Shown in pieces: positions 33,371-45,167 of a stretch of 64,000 nucleotides of DNA (within the stretch, counting starts at the first letter, position 1; each line of letters begins with the position of its first letter). Made by a program: the position numbers and the translations under genes. Under the pieces are notes generated by a model, which saw only the letters and a program-made list of their open reading frames with translations, had not been told where the DNA came from and did not search any database. Origin of the DNA: Distichodus sexfasciatus (Eukaryota > Chordata > Actinopteri > Characiformes > Distichodontidae); NCBI GenBank assembly GCA_032718565.1, contig JAVGVS010000004.1, positions 3,238,802 to 3,302,801 of the forward strand, given 5' to 3'.

Positions 33371-33634
33371 GGCAGTTGGTGGCGTAACGGTAGGGTGTTG
33401 GCCCCGTGATCCGAAGGTCGCAGGTTCGGATCCAGGACCGGTAAAGTTACCACTGAGGTACTCATGAGCAAGGTACCGTCTCTAAGCACTGCTCCCCAGG
33501 CGCTTGTTAACTGCTCACTGCTCCTTCACGGATGGATTAAATGCAGAAGTCACATTTCATTGTGGTGCACTGTGTGCTATGCTGTGGTGTGTTCACAATG
33601 ATAAATAATCACTCACACTTAAAAAAAAAAAAAG
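33371..33634 (+). mobile_element. tRNA-derived SINE, family 1 (full length with poly-A)
   Basis: The best plus-strand copy. It has head GTTGGTGGCGTAACGG, a good box B GGTTCGGATCC, the complete body through TGTTCACAATGATAAATAAT and CACTCACAC, then a run of thirteen A residues. The poly-A end and well-kept box B suggest a rather young copy. Confidence 0.9.
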
Positions 33635-34541
33635 AGCCTCTGTAATTGTACAATTTTAGTAATCAATTCTGTATACCAACAATTATTCTTTCATTTGTGA
33701 CAATATATAAGTTGTAATATTTCAGTTAAAACGTCAGTTTATTTAAGATCCTTTATGTGTCACGTACACAGTTATACAACTATAACATCAAGTGAAGTGA
33801 AAATAAATTAATTTGCCTTAGGGGAGTATTTTTTGTTTTGTTTTCTCCATTTGTAATTTCCCTTTCCCCCCTTCCGTAAACACATCTCCTTCACTTTAAT
33901 AGCCTAATAGTTAAGTCTCTTACTGATGAAGACAAAAGAGAAGTTAAGAACAGCAAAACTGTCCATTTTCTCTTTTTTTCTCCCCTAACATTTCACAGAA
34001 ATTTCTTCTTGGTTGCAATCATGGAATTGATTTGGTACAGCTCTACCCTCGCTGAGACTAGTCGCCGTTTGATCTTTTGCAGTTGATTAGGCCTGAAGCC
34101 CACACACTCACACCCATGCAGAGTCAGGTTTTGCTATCTCTGTGAGGACCTTTCATTGACTCCCATAATGCCTAGATATTAGTATTACAGCTACACCTAA
34201 CCCTATCCTCAGTAACCAAAAGCAAGTATTTACATTTTTAGTTTTCCCCCATAAACCTGCGCCATTTCTTTAAAAAAAACAAAAAAACCTTTAAAAAAAC
34301 GATACTCATGCTACGTCTTCACAAAGTCACAAAAAATCTCTGGACGTTCAGGTTTTCACATCTACTTAAAAACACATGCATGCACTTGTACTTCTAACTC
34401 TAGGCCATATTTCATTAGCCGGTTTATTACCGTAGCTGTAATATTAGCATCATGAATTAAACCAAGAATCTGCTTTTTGACTTTGATCTTAACTTTAATG
34501 AGCAAATCAACTCTGAACACAACTTGGTTTCATGAAACTGA

Positions 34542-34705
34542 GTGATTATTTGTCATTTGTTATTTGTTTTGAACACACCACAGCACAGCACACCACAGCA
34601 CAGCACAGCACACCACAACGAATTGTAATCTCTGCATTTGACCCGTCTGTGAAGGAGCAGTAGGTGGCTGACATGGGCAGCACCTGTGGAGCAGTGCTTG
34701 GAGAC
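34542..34705 (-). mobile_element. tRNA-derived SINE, family 1, interrupted by hAT-type repeat
   Basis: A minus-strand copy with an expanded CACAGCACAGCACACC region. It breaks off after GAGCAGTGCTTGGAGAC, where an hAT-type end (TAGAGATGTCG) starts. The tRNA-like head is not found nearby. Confidence 0.75.
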
Positions 34706-35060
34706 TAGAGATGTCGAAATTAATCACGTAATCATTGCATCGCAATGCAGACGTTGACGATTCTGCATCATTGCAGTGGAACCATAATCATATTTATATC
34801 TGGGTTTTAACCCGCGGCCTGCTGCCCCTGGTGGTCCACAGCGGTATTGCAGGGGGTCTGTGACATGCAATACAGTTTCACTACTGAAATCACTTTAAAA
34901 AATGTTTTTTTCATTTTATTTATTTTTCAAACATTTCCAGATGTTTTGGGCATCTTCATGAATAATGAATTTAATGCAAATATCCCCCTCTAAACGCACT
35001 CAGCCTGCTTAGTCTTTACATCCCTTTTACAAAGTGCAGCAGTTGAAGAAGAGGCCAGAT
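34706..35060 (+). mobile_element. Non-autonomous hAT-type repeat, copy 2
   Basis: It begins TAGAGATGTCGAAATTAATC and continues with CGCAATGCAGACG, CTGGTGGTCCACAGCGG, TTTCACTACTGAAATCAC and GAATTTAATGCAAATATC, in the order found in the other copies. The right end is degraded. Confidence 0.7.
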
Positions 35061-36309
35061 TACACCAGACCTTTAATCGCTTATATTTAGGATTACATTT
35101 AAAGGTTAGCTGTTAGTATTTAAAGGGTTGAATAGCTTGGCACCTTCTCACATATGCAGACTTCTTCACTGCAAATCTACTGTATATCCAGAACACCTAA
35201 GGTTATCACTTCACTTTCTCTTGGTTGTAATGGAGTCTCAGTTGAAATACAAGAAGACTGTTCTTTTTAAGTAATGGTCCACAGATATGGACCGATATGA
35301 TAACATGCTAGTGTTGAGAAGTTATAAATGCTGTTTTTGTTTGTTTGTTTTGTTAGATTTTTTAATAAACATTTATTGCTTTATCTTGCATTTACAATTA
35401 CAGCATGTCAAAGACACTTCACGTGTCCGGATATTTTTATAGACACTTTTTTTTAATGTTTCTTTTTTAAATTGCTTTTACATGACATTCGGTTAAAAAA
35501 AAAAATCCATACACACTAGAACCCTGTGTCATCACCCGCCATTGTTGTTGACCTGCAGCTGATTATTGTTGTCATGGTTACCATTGTCACTTGTGGTATG
35601 TAAAGAATTTAACCTGTCAAGCCCTGAGACTGTTTTACAGATTTTTGCTCTAAAAAAGATACCCAAAATAAAATGTGTATATCTTAGCAACCACAATGTC
35701 TATTTTTATAGGCTTTTGGTATCATGGTGAAGATAACACTTGTGAGATTACTGTGGAATCAGCATACATGTTACTGGGTCAGAATAAAGGAAGATGCAAC
35801 ACAGCAGAACATGAAAAAAAAAAAACATGTTCGCCAAAAAATGCATATCTGTATAATCTGCAGAGTCTCGGCTTTCATATGATATACTGTATGCATGGTT
35901 AGCCATAGTAGTATACTGTAGATTCTATAGCCGTATTTCTTCCACGTAGACCTACGCAGTGTTTTTGTTCTTTGTTTATTTATGTGTTTGGTGTTGGAAT
36001 TGTGTTATGTTTAGGTGGAATTTGTTTGAGATTTTTACATGCGATTCTATTGGTGATGTTGATGTGCCGCACGTATATGTTTGTTTACGTTTACTGACTA
36101 TTTAAAGCCTTCCCATTCTGCCCCCAGTACCGGGGGCGATCGGCCTCAAGCAGTTAAGGTATTTAAGGCACGTGCACCTATATAACTAAACACATCATCG
36201 TTTGAAGCGGCTAAAACTCTGTTTACGTGTAAACTAAAGGCCCAAATGTATAAAAAATATATGCTTTTATAAAAATATCCGCATACATGTAAACAGGCTC
36301 CTAAATTTG

Positions 36310-36440
36310 CTAATTAATCTCTGCCTGAAGCAACTTGGGGTTAAGGGTAATGATCAGGGCCCCCGTTATGGTAGTTCTGACTGTAGGATAGAGTTCAGCC
36401 GACAACCTCTTGGTTCGTCTGAGAGTATCCCACCACCTTT
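36310..36440 (+). repeat. Dispersed repeat with CCTGAAGCAACTTGGGGTTAAG motif family
   Basis: GCCTGAAGCAACTTGGGG, then GGTAGTTCTGAC and GACAACCTCTTGG resemble stretches at 39905-40065, 41336-41412 and 42538-42665. In fish this combination belongs to a common interspersed repeat whose subfamily I cannot name. Confidence 0.5.
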
Positions 36441-36684
36441 TATTTTATGTAGTGCTGAGCTTATCAGTAAGGAAGTCTGCTTTACGTACATATTTATTAC
36501 TTTATTACCTCAAATGTTATAGTTGAATATAACCTTAATCTCAGTCAGCCGAAATGAAGTTTTCTACTTGTCCAGTTCATCTCCAGTAAAAACTGCACCA
36601 AGAAAGTATCTCTGCAGTGTCAAAATACTGTTTACCGTCTCACAAGAAGAAGATTTGGCTCTCCCGTTGGATCTTAAAACCTAA

Positions 36685-36736
36685 ACACACACACAAACTC
36701 ACACACACACACATGCACTTGCACACACACACACAA
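36685..36736 (+). repeat. (CA)n microsatellite
   Basis: Imperfect ACACAC runs over about 50 bases. Confidence 0.9.
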
Positions 36737-37538
36737 CTTTGGCCCAGTTTGTTATTTAGTGGCGAATCCCAATTCTAAGCCAAACATACTAGTAGCAAAA
36801 CTTCTATCTTCCCCGCACCAGAGACGGCTAAGCAAGCGACTCAATCTGAACGTAGCCTCTGGCGTTCCTGAGTCAGGCCTTCAACGACGTGTTTGCAAAC
36901 ATTAAAGAGTTTTCTCTCCAGCATTCACCGTAAACTCGATGGTATTGATTGCTGCATAAAGGAAAGTGAGGAAATGAGGAGGAATGAAGGAGCTTGTAAT
37001 TACTTTGGAAAGCAAAGGCGGCAACAAGGGCTCGACTCGGCTCAGCTCGGCTCACAGCTCTTTTCCATGTTACGTAATGCAAACCGAATGTGTGGGGCGG
37101 GGGGCATATCATGAGGAGGGGGAAGGCGTGTGTTTACAATGGGCATTGGGGAAGAGTGTTTATTGGGACACTTATTCGTCAAAACAGCTCGTGGATTATT
37201 CATTGGCTGCTCCAACCCTGTGTGCTCCTGCAGCTTCCTCGCTTCGCAGCGGTGTCAAAATAGCCTCCAACTTGTTTTGCAAGAGCTCCAGCGCAACACC
37301 ATGCATTAGCAATTTAAACCATGCCGACTTGGGCCTTGCACAAGATTTCTCCAGCGGGAGAGACAGCGGTGCATTTGGTATCACCTGCATGTTTGAGTGT
37401 CCATAGCCAGGCATGTCTCCTTTACAAACACATACTGTAGTTTGTAGAATCAGCTTTAAATTTGATTGGTTCAAGCATGGCAGATTTTGTCTGTTTAAAT
37501 TAATTAATTCATCTGTGTGTGTGTGTGTTTGTTTTGGG

Positions 37539-38611
37539 TAGAGATGTAGCGATCCGATATGTCGATCGGTTCGATAACCCATGCACACAGCTGGATTGGG
37601 TACCGGCGGCATTGGGCCGTTCTACGGAGCTGATCTGTAAATGCGTGTACACTCAGTTTGTTATGCATGGCAAGTGGCACTGCGGTAAAGTAGAGCTGAA
37701 ACGATTGTTCCAGTAACTCAAATAATTTTTCTAGAATCGAAGCTTCGTTTAATTCATTTTACTCGCTAGAGCAGCTCCGCTTGTATTTCATATGGAGCCT
37801 TAATAGTGACACAACGTTTTCAGTGGCGCGATCAGGACAAGACCTGATCCCTCTGCATGTGAAAGTATTTGTGAGATGTTCTGTGCACTATAACATAAGT
37901 AAATGCATAAAAATATTTTTCGACATTTTTAGCGATGTAAACACACGTGCGGTCATTAACACACTGTGTTAATGACCGCACGCATGAGCGCCGTTACTCG
38001 CAAAGCGCTCCAGTTCAGTCAAAATGTCCCCTTTATTACAGACACAAACCATATTTTAGCTGATAAGTAACCATAACAACCAGTGTTCTACTCACAATTC
38101 TGCCGTTTATTTAGATTTTGCCATAGATTTTCCATCGTTTATTCTGGAACGCGCACCCAACGCATCATTGTGACGCAGCTCCGGGGCGCACGCAGAGGAT
38201 TGTGGGAAATGTAGTTCTCGGCAAAAGCAGCTCGTTTTATAGGCCAAATCGGTTCAAAATGACAAACTTCAGTATTTCATTCTCAATTAATCAACTTTTT
38301 TTCAATTTTATAATGTTATAGTGTAATCAATAAGAAAGAAGAAATATTTATATGTCTAAACGAACAATTTTTGAGAACAAATAATTTAGCATATACGTGT
38401 GTGTGTAAATATTACATTATTTTAGTTAGGAAAACAGTATTTAAATCAAGCATTTCCTTAAGCATAACAATAATCTCAGTCATGTATTCAGACATTTTAA
38501 AGCATTATTTCATGTTTTAAAAAAGACTGTATCAGATTTGTATCAGTATCGGCAGATATCCAAATTTACAATATCGGTATCAGCATCGGACATAAAAAAG
38601 GCCCATCTCTA
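37539..38611. mobile_element. Non-autonomous hAT-like element with exact 8-bp target duplication
   Basis: The 1,073-bp element starts TAGAGATGTAGCGATCCGAT and ends GGCCCATCTCTA, so the tips are inverted (TAGAGATG). It is flanked by GTTTTGGG at 37531-37538 and 38612-38619, a perfect 8-bp duplication as expected for hAT. It carries GATCGGT and ATCGGTATCAGCATCGG subterminal repeats, a 17-bp-arm palindrome (37946-37982) and a stretch near 37690 that looks like part of another element. No transposase frame is present. Confidence 0.85.
37946..37982. repeat. Perfect palindrome, 17-bp arms and 3-base loop
   Basis: Arm 37946-37962 (CGTGCGGTCATTAACAC) and arm 37966-37982 are exact reverse complements around an ACT loop. 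It lies inside the hAT-like element. Confidence 0.95.
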
Positions 38612-39144
38612 GTTTTGGGAGTATATATTGTTTCTGTATTACTTAATATAAACTAGGACTGCAACAACTACTTGGTTATTATCATTTATAATTACAGTAT
38701 AATCAATTAATGCGGATTACAATTGATTATTAAAATAGTTGCCTGTTAATGTATTAGGGTTTACTAGAATATCAATTAGCTGTTTATGGCTTCATGTAGT
38801 TGATTGTCATCATGTTTGCATGTTTAAAGCCACGTATTTATAACCTAAATATTTATACCTTAAGTGTTTATACAGTATTTAGGTTATAAATGCTTGACTA
38901 TAAACATGCAAACGTAATGATAGCATATACTTGTTCATAACTGTAATGGCAGTTTTTTTTATAATAAACATTTTTTCAATATTTTTTATTGTTTAAAATA
39001 AACTGTTGCTGAAACAACTAATATATTAGCTGCAATAAGCAATTTATTATTATCAAAGTATTATTATCAAGTATTACTAATAGATTTTAGAAGGATCTTA
39101 GAAAGATTAATAGTGTAATAGGTGACAGAGTTCTTTTGCAGTGG

Positions 39145-39465
39145 CTTAGTTCAGGTGGTTTCAACCTGTGGTCTGCAGCTTCCTGGTGGTCCACAGCAGC
39201 AATGCAGGTGGTCAGTGACATGCAATCCAATTGCACTACTGAAATTACTTTTTTAAAATTATTTCATTTTATTTATTTTTCAAAACATTTCCAGATCTTT
39301 TGGGAATCTATATAAATTGATGAATTTAATACATATATCTAAACAACAATGGAAAAAATACTCCCCCACCCCCTACTCACACACACGGGTACACATGGGA
39401 CCACAGAGTACTGCTTGTCTAAATGGTGGTCCCTGGGACAGAACCAGTTGAAAACCTCTGGCTTG
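39145..39465 (+). mobile_element. Non-autonomous hAT-type repeat, copy 3
   Basis: GGTGGTTTCAACCTGTGG, CTGGTGGTCCACAGCAGC, ATTTCCAGATCTTTTGGG, and an end GGTCCCTGGGACAGAACCAG then TTGAAAACCTCTGG. It matches copy 1 over its whole length. Confidence 0.75.
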
Positions 39466-39904
39466 GGACTAGATGTAATGGGGAAACAGGCAGAAAGCAC
39501 ACTCTCATCTCCAAACGTTTAAAATAAAACAAATTTAAATGACTAATCAATGACAAATTCAATCTTTAATGGCAACACTAAAATTAGCGCTATTGTATAA
39601 CTGTATGATGCACTTGTATAACTGTGTATGTGGCTAATAAGAAATCCTGAATCTGACAGCCTTGATTGTGGAATGTTTCCCGACTTGCTCCAGGCCCGCT
39701 TACTCCCTGAAATGAGGAAAACATATGAATCTGAATGTTTCAGACGAACGTTTGTAGCTGTGGCGTAGTTGGCACAAGTGGGAACTCCTGCTGCGTTGAA
39801 GTCATGTTGCCTTGATGCTGAACATGAATATAGTAGCATTTAAAACGAATAACAACTTCGCAATTTTTTGTGAGGGTAAAAAACATTTAGGTTTATGAAC
39901 TAAA

Positions 39905-40065
39905 CCTCCCAGATGCTCTTATCCAGAGTGACTGTACTTCCCTAATCTAGTCATGGCTTTAAGGATTTCGCTCAGAGGCCCAGTGGTAGTAGTGGTGGCA
40001 GTAGGACAGAGTTGACCAACCTCTTGGTCTCTAGCTGAATACCTTCCTACTGTATCACCCCCACT
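39905..40065 (+). repeat. Dispersed repeat, same group as 36310-36440
   Basis: CTCTTATCCAGAGTGACTG, TTTCGCTCAGAGGCCCAG, a GGTAGTAGTGGTGGCAG stretch and TTGACCAACCTCTTGGTC match the general pattern of a fish interspersed repeat. Confidence 0.5.
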
Positions 40066-41335
40066 CTATGAGTAATTAGCAATCAGAAGTAAAACAACTG
40101 ATGAGAGTCAAAGCAGCATTTTCGTCAAAATAAGCCTTTAATGGCAACCCTAAACACAGAATTATCTTGAAACATGCACAGATAGGCAGAGTAAACACAC
40201 ACACACACATACACACACTTAACCCCGGCCAACACCACAGTCCAACACAGTCTCTGGAAGCGACAACGAAAGTAAACTGCAAACACTGTCCATGTGGCTT
40301 CTCTGTAAAATCTTCCTTAGTCGCCAGGATTTTTCAAGCTGGTTCTCACAGACAGCAACTCGGGGAGCCTGGCCAACAGCGGTGTGGAACTCAAACCTCC
40401 CTGTAACAAATTCAGACATAGTGTGTTGGTGACCAGACGCCATGTTCTGGGTCGAACTGGCTTAAATAATAGTGTCGTTAGTGAAACTAATTGCATAACC
40501 AAGGAAACGGAATGAGAACGTGATGCGAGACCTAATCACAGTGGAGATAAAGTGCATATAATCAGAAAGCAAAACCCAACGTGATGAGCGAGGACTGTGA
40601 AAAGCAAACCCATGTTTACATGTATATGGATATTTTCCTATTTACATGTATGTAGATATTTTTATAAACAATTTTTTAAATACATTTGTGCCTTTCGTTT
40701 ACACGTAAACAGTTTTTGCCACCTCGAACCATTTTTTAAAACGCCCTCCAAAGTGAAGAATTTTCAAAACGCTGGATTCTGTGAATCCGTGTAAACAATT
40801 AAATTCCCTGTCCAGCTGTCCTTTTTCAGTCCAGCATTTGTCCCTAATGTTTTATTAAGCCGACAACTCACGAACCTCCTTACCTTCTAGCAGCGAAGAT
40901 TGCCAGCAAAGCAGCAGCAGACTATTAATGGCTGCCTCTAAACACCATTTGACATTGTTCAAGCACCGGACACAAGAGACATTCACTATCGTTTGATTTT
41001 GGGCTTTGTAGGAAGGACTGACGTTGAGGCCCTGGCAGCATCAGAGAATGCTAGAGCATGTACGAAAACTTTGATACCAGCAAAAGATGGCAGCGTCTTT
41101 CATCGTGGCCTGAAGTATGTATTTTTAAGCTTGGCGCTGGAGGGCAAGAAGAAGGAACAGCTTGAAAATATAGATCAGGAGTTCAGTGCTCGCCTCAGTC
41201 AACGTGGAGCATAAACGTGAATATCTTCAAAGCAGCAACTGTACAACAGATCTTTATTCGATGCATGATCATTTTATTCAGAATGATCTACATTCGTTTT
41301 TTAAATTTTCTTCCTTTAATTTGGACTTATGGCAT

Positions 41336-41412
41336 GGACAGTCTCTCTGGAGCAACTTGTAAAGGGTCTTGGTCAAGGACCCAAAGGTGGTAGTGTTGAA
41401 AGCATCATGATG
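41336..41412 (+). repeat. Dispersed repeat fragment, same group as 36310-36440
   Basis: ACAGTCTCTCTGGAGCAAC then GGTCTTGGTCAAGGACCC. A similar ACAGTCTCCCTGGAGCAAG lies at 41873-41891. Confidence 0.5.
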
Positions 41413-41957
41413 AAGAAAGATAGCTTAATGCATATTCAGTACAGTTTGGTTATGTTTAGAGACAGTGTAGAAGTGACTCAGCTTCAGACCAGGAAAGTTC
41501 CATTCAGCAACTCATCTGTGCCGATTTCGGTTCCTGCTGGGGGGTGATTTAAATTATATGACTAGGTGTTTGGACTGTGTTCTAATTCAGGTGAAATTTA
41601 GACATGTTTGAGGAACTAAGCCATGGGGCCAAATCTAGAATCAGTCACAATTCCAGTGAAATTTGGACATGTTTAAGGAAACAGAACTAGACAGAACAAA
41701 CAGAACAAAACCGGACACTAAAAACCAGACACAGCGTGCCAGTTCAATGAAATTTAGACATATTTGATGAACTACAACTTGGTCATGGGGCAAACACAAG
41801 AGCCTGTGTTGCTTTTACACAACTTGGGCTTTCTGCCCTGACAAATTACTTACATTGTCTAATTACAGAGACAGTCTCCCTGGAGCAAGTTGTAGTAAAT
41901 ATCAGATGAAATCAGATATTGAGTTAAGGCTAATTCCTAATCTGTTTTTCTCCTCAG

Positions 41958-42131
41958 CGGTGACCTGCCCACCTCCACCCCAGATAGCCAACGGCGAGGT
42001 GGAGGGCTCAGTTTTCCAGTGGGGGACAAGCATCAGCTACCGCTGCCTGATGGGATATGAGCTCTCCATCCCAGCAGTGCTTACTTGCGTGGCCAGCGGC
42101 TCCTGGAGCGGCGAGGTGCCCTTGTGCATGC
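41958..42131 (+). CDS. csmd2: CSMD2 Sushi/CCP exon 6 (intact)
   Basis: This 174-nt, phase 1-1 exon encodes a Sushi module of the CSMD type that starts with TCPPPPQIANGEVEG instead of CGDPG. It continues with SISYRC, IPAVLTC and SGSWSGEVPLC. The four cysteines and the tryptophan are intact. The family counterpart has the same P-rich start and a GYELS(F/I)PAVLTC motif, so the position in the array is clear. The acceptor CTCCTCAG ends at 41957 and the donor is GTGAGT from 42132. It is separated from its neighbours by the two longest intact introns of the window, 17.5 kb and 9.1 kb. Confidence 0.95.
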
Positions 42132-42537
42132 GTGAGTCAATCTCCTTCACGTTTCCGTCCTTCAGGGTGAGATGTAAAACCAAGCTCTTGGTGTAAAACA
42201 GTTCTTGTTTTCTTGACTTGATTGTAAAGTTCTGCTTTCCGTCTCCCAAAAGAATCCCTTACCTAGTCTTCAGAATGTAGTTTTAGGAGCTTAAATCGAA
42301 ATCAAATTGACTTTTTTGAAGATGTTCCAACTCTCATCTGAGAGGATTCTTCAGTTTCAAAAATCAGATAAGCAGTTCCAGGCATTAATTCTTTAGTGGG
42401 ATTTTCAGCTCGCATCTAGCAACTGGTTTAGGGTACATAAGACAGAGTGCAGATCAAGGTGTGAGTGGTTAGGATCACCTGCACCCAGGCTACACTACCC
42501 ATGCTTACTATCACTAATCTCCATTTCCTAATTCCTT

Positions 42538-42665
42538 GAACTGTTTCCCTGAAGCAACTTATGATTTAGAGCCAAATGGTGGTAGTGCAGTAGCATGGAG
42601 CTTGATTTAAACCTACAACCCCTTTGTCCTTCATGAGTCTCCTACCAACCAAACCACCACTGTCT
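42538..42665 (+). repeat. Dispersed repeat, same group as 36310-36440
   Basis: AACTGTTTCCCTGAAGCAAC, AATGGTGGTAGTGCAG, then AAACCTACAACCCC and CCAACCAAACCACCACTG. This arrangement matches the fish interspersed repeat group noted elsewhere in the window. Confidence 0.5.
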
Positions 42666-42964
42666 TAGTCAAGATCACCCTTACCCTGGAACTGGCCTAC
42701 TCATATTTCCTAAGTATAGCATCTATTTTAGGAGTAGTAGGCCATTATTTAGTTAAGGATCTTCAAGACGCCAAACTTTGAGATTGACTACCGTAGAATC
42801 TCCATAAGTCTTCCTTTCAAAACACAATTAGAAACATTGGCATTAATTCAGAAATATTTTCTTTAGTTCTTTCTCAATTTGTTCTTTAAAAACTGAGACA
42901 TTTAGATAGTATAAAATTATAGAACTAGAATTGAAGAAAAGCCACTAATCTGACAGTTTTCATT

Positions 42965-43112
42965 AATTCATTCATTAATTCATTCATTTATTCATTATCT
43001 GAACCGCTTAATCCCAACTGTGGTCACGGGGGCACCGGAGCCTATCGCAGAAACTTAGGCAGGGACCAACACTGGGCAGGTGCCAACACACCTCAGGGCT
43101 AATCTAACAGTT
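42965..43112 (-). mobile_element. SINE family 2, tail fragment
   Basis: ATTCATTATCTGAACCGCTT, AATCCCAACTG, GGAGCCTATCGCAG and ACACTGGGCAGGTGCC match the start of 18972-19359 on the + strand. The tRNA-like head is absent. Confidence 0.7.
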
Positions 43113-43534
43113 TGCGCCAACATATGTGCAATAAAATTTGGGTAAGAGCTTTGTTCAGCAGTTGTAGAGTCTGTTCTTTCCTAGAAACAAGTCTTAAATG
43201 AGAAAGCCACAATCTTTGTGAAAACTGCATAAGTAGGTTTTAGGAACAAATTTCTGATGTACGGTTGAGAATAAGACCTGTTGTTTCTGTCAGTGCTGTG
43301 GCTCCTCTTCTTCTTGAGGTTGAGATTTGTTTGTCCTTTATTTTTTCGTTTCTTGATTGTTCTTTTCTGGGTTTTAGAAGTACAATATGTAAGTTGTAGT
43401 ATATGTAGTTGTAGTAGGATGGTAGGACATCCCTGGAATTTTTCAGAAAGAGCTGGAATCCTAATGCCCTGCTAAGATTCCTCACCATAGCCCATTCAAA
43501 TCCAGCCCCTTAATTATCCTAAAGCCCCAGTGTA

Positions 43535-43850
43535 GTGACTGACTCAGGAGAATGCCTTGGGTGTCTAAAAAATGCAGAATAAATGTATTCTTAGATGCCA
43601 TACACGAGATCTAGGGCAGTAAATAATACACTTTTTTAAAGCCTTTCATGGCATTTTTTGCTCCTTTGGGATTTGAAGCCTCAGGGCGGTATGATGTAGC
43701 TCCTTTGTAGGTTGAATGCTGCCACGGGAGTGTCACTTTGGAAGGCAAGACTGCTGCACGCATTCGTTGATGGTACCATCTGTGCAATATGTGATATGAC
43801 AACTTTTGAAATTAGAATGAAAATAAGAATATGGAGTTTTGCTGCCATTT
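43535..43850 (+). repeat. Duplicated non-coding block 2, copy 1
   Basis: Shared with 45713-46012 in the same order: GGTGTCT, CTTTGGGATTT, GATGTAGCTCCTTTGT, CACTTTGGAAGG, AGACTGCTG, GGTACCATCTGTGCAATA and AATATGGAGTTTT. Identity by eye is about 70-75 percent over 300 bases. It is not one of the repeat families seen elsewhere in the window. Confidence 0.8.
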
Positions 43851-43879
43851 TATTAGAGCTGTTATATAAAAAGAAATAA

Positions 43880-44042
43880 TTTTAAAAAGTGATTTCAGTA
43901 GTGAAACAGCACTGCATGTCACGGACCACCTGCAATTCTGCCGTGGACCACTATGTCCACCATTATGGTCTGCCTTTGCATCGATGCAGAATCGCCCACG
44001 TCTGCATCGCGATGCATCGTGATTAATTTCAACACCCCTAAT
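43880..44042 (-). mobile_element. Non-autonomous hAT-type repeat, copy 4
   Basis: An inverted copy with GTGATTTCAGTAGTGAAAC, CACGGACCACCTGCA, TTGCATCGATGCAGAATCG, and the terminal GCATCGTGATTAATTTCAAC then ACCCCTA. It is the best view of the element end in this window, and it lies directly after duplicated block 2 copy 1. Confidence 0.75.
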
Positions 44043-45167
44043 ATACACATAGTCCTTCTGAAGTCCTTCTAAAAGCAGCCTTTCAAATCTTGCCTCCTCA
44101 TCATCTCCTGTCTCTGATTGGTGAATTTTCTCTTGCCTGTTTTCCACCTGGGTTAATGTGGGTAAGTGTACTGGTGCACTATGTATGTAGAGCAGGTTGA
44201 AGTGGCTCCACTTTATCACTGATTTGATGTCATTCATCCATTCATGTGAACCCCGAGATCCTTGAAAGCAATTAGGTCCTCGAGCGAATAAACACCTTTT
44301 TCCTCCTGGAAATGAGCCGGACGGCACGATCAGCCGAAACAACCTCATTCGCAGTAACGAGTTGAATTTTAAGGGTGTTTTCATTGCGCTTCCTTCCAGT
44401 AAACATGCAGAACATGTTACATAAGAACCTCATTATTCGTCTTCAGCTGAAAGTCACGAAGCTGAATGTTGATCATTTTATCCAAAACTTCCTGACACTC
44501 CAAAACAACTATATCACAGCCTTACTCAGCGCAAAACCAGGTTGCCCTAAAAGCCCCTCGGGGGAGGTTGACGGCGTTGTTGAACCTCCGTTGCCCCTCC
44601 TGCCGACGTGCTTTGGCTCAACTTGACTCCGTTTGCAAAAAATGCTGGCCTAAAATTTGGCCCACTTCCAACAGCTAAAGGCATTAGGAAGTGGTGAGAG
44701 AAGAGAAGGGGAGGGGGAAAAAAATTAAAAATGCCTCGGAAAATTCTGTCGCTCATTTAGTGCTGATAAGGCACAATCTGTAATTCATTCCGGGAGAGGA
44801 TCTGCCTTGGCAACTGGATTACAGTTGCGGGAAAATGCCTTTAGAGTCGCAATGGCAGCTCAGGTATTAGGTGGAAGAAGTGAACTCAACGATGCCAATT
44901 GCTTTGTAGAGCTGCTACACCCGAGAACGCTAAAGTGGCACTCAGTGAAAAAGTGAAATTGGGAATGAAAACTACTGTACTGCAAGCTAAGCTGAAATTT
45001 CTCTACAACTCGTGAATCCAACCGTCCTTCAGATAAGACGCAAAAGCAAGCTCCGGAATTTGATCACATAAAAGGCATTTTTCAGGATTCTCTTCTGACC
45101 TTTCAGAACCTTAGCTAATGTGTGGTGAGTGTGTGCACATCGGTGCTGGTTGAATGGGAGAAACATT

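Larger units (their letters stand above)
24464..41957 (+). other. 17.5-kb intron
   Basis: No exon was found. It holds three pyrimidine tracts (25172-25376, 27247-27690, 30711-31352), a CA-rich tract (31720-32050), eight SINE copies, two hAT-like elements with exact 8-bp target duplications (26078-26979, 37539-38611), two further hAT-type repeats and several fragments of other dispersed repeats. Blocks without repeat signatures, such as 30120-30560 and 36780-37300, could hold regulatory DNA, but nothing in the sequence proves it. Confidence 0.8.

Noticed and set aside
33371..33450. tRNA gene
   Set aside because: Box A and box B are present, but no cloverleaf with paired acceptor stem is evident. 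The same head recurs with a fixed non-tRNA body, which marks a SINE.
43240..43488. A further CSMD exon inside the 9-kb intron
   Set aside because: I looked in the large introns for C..C..C..W..C patterns with AG and GT borders in phase 1. None was found between the listed exons beyond the two decayed copies.
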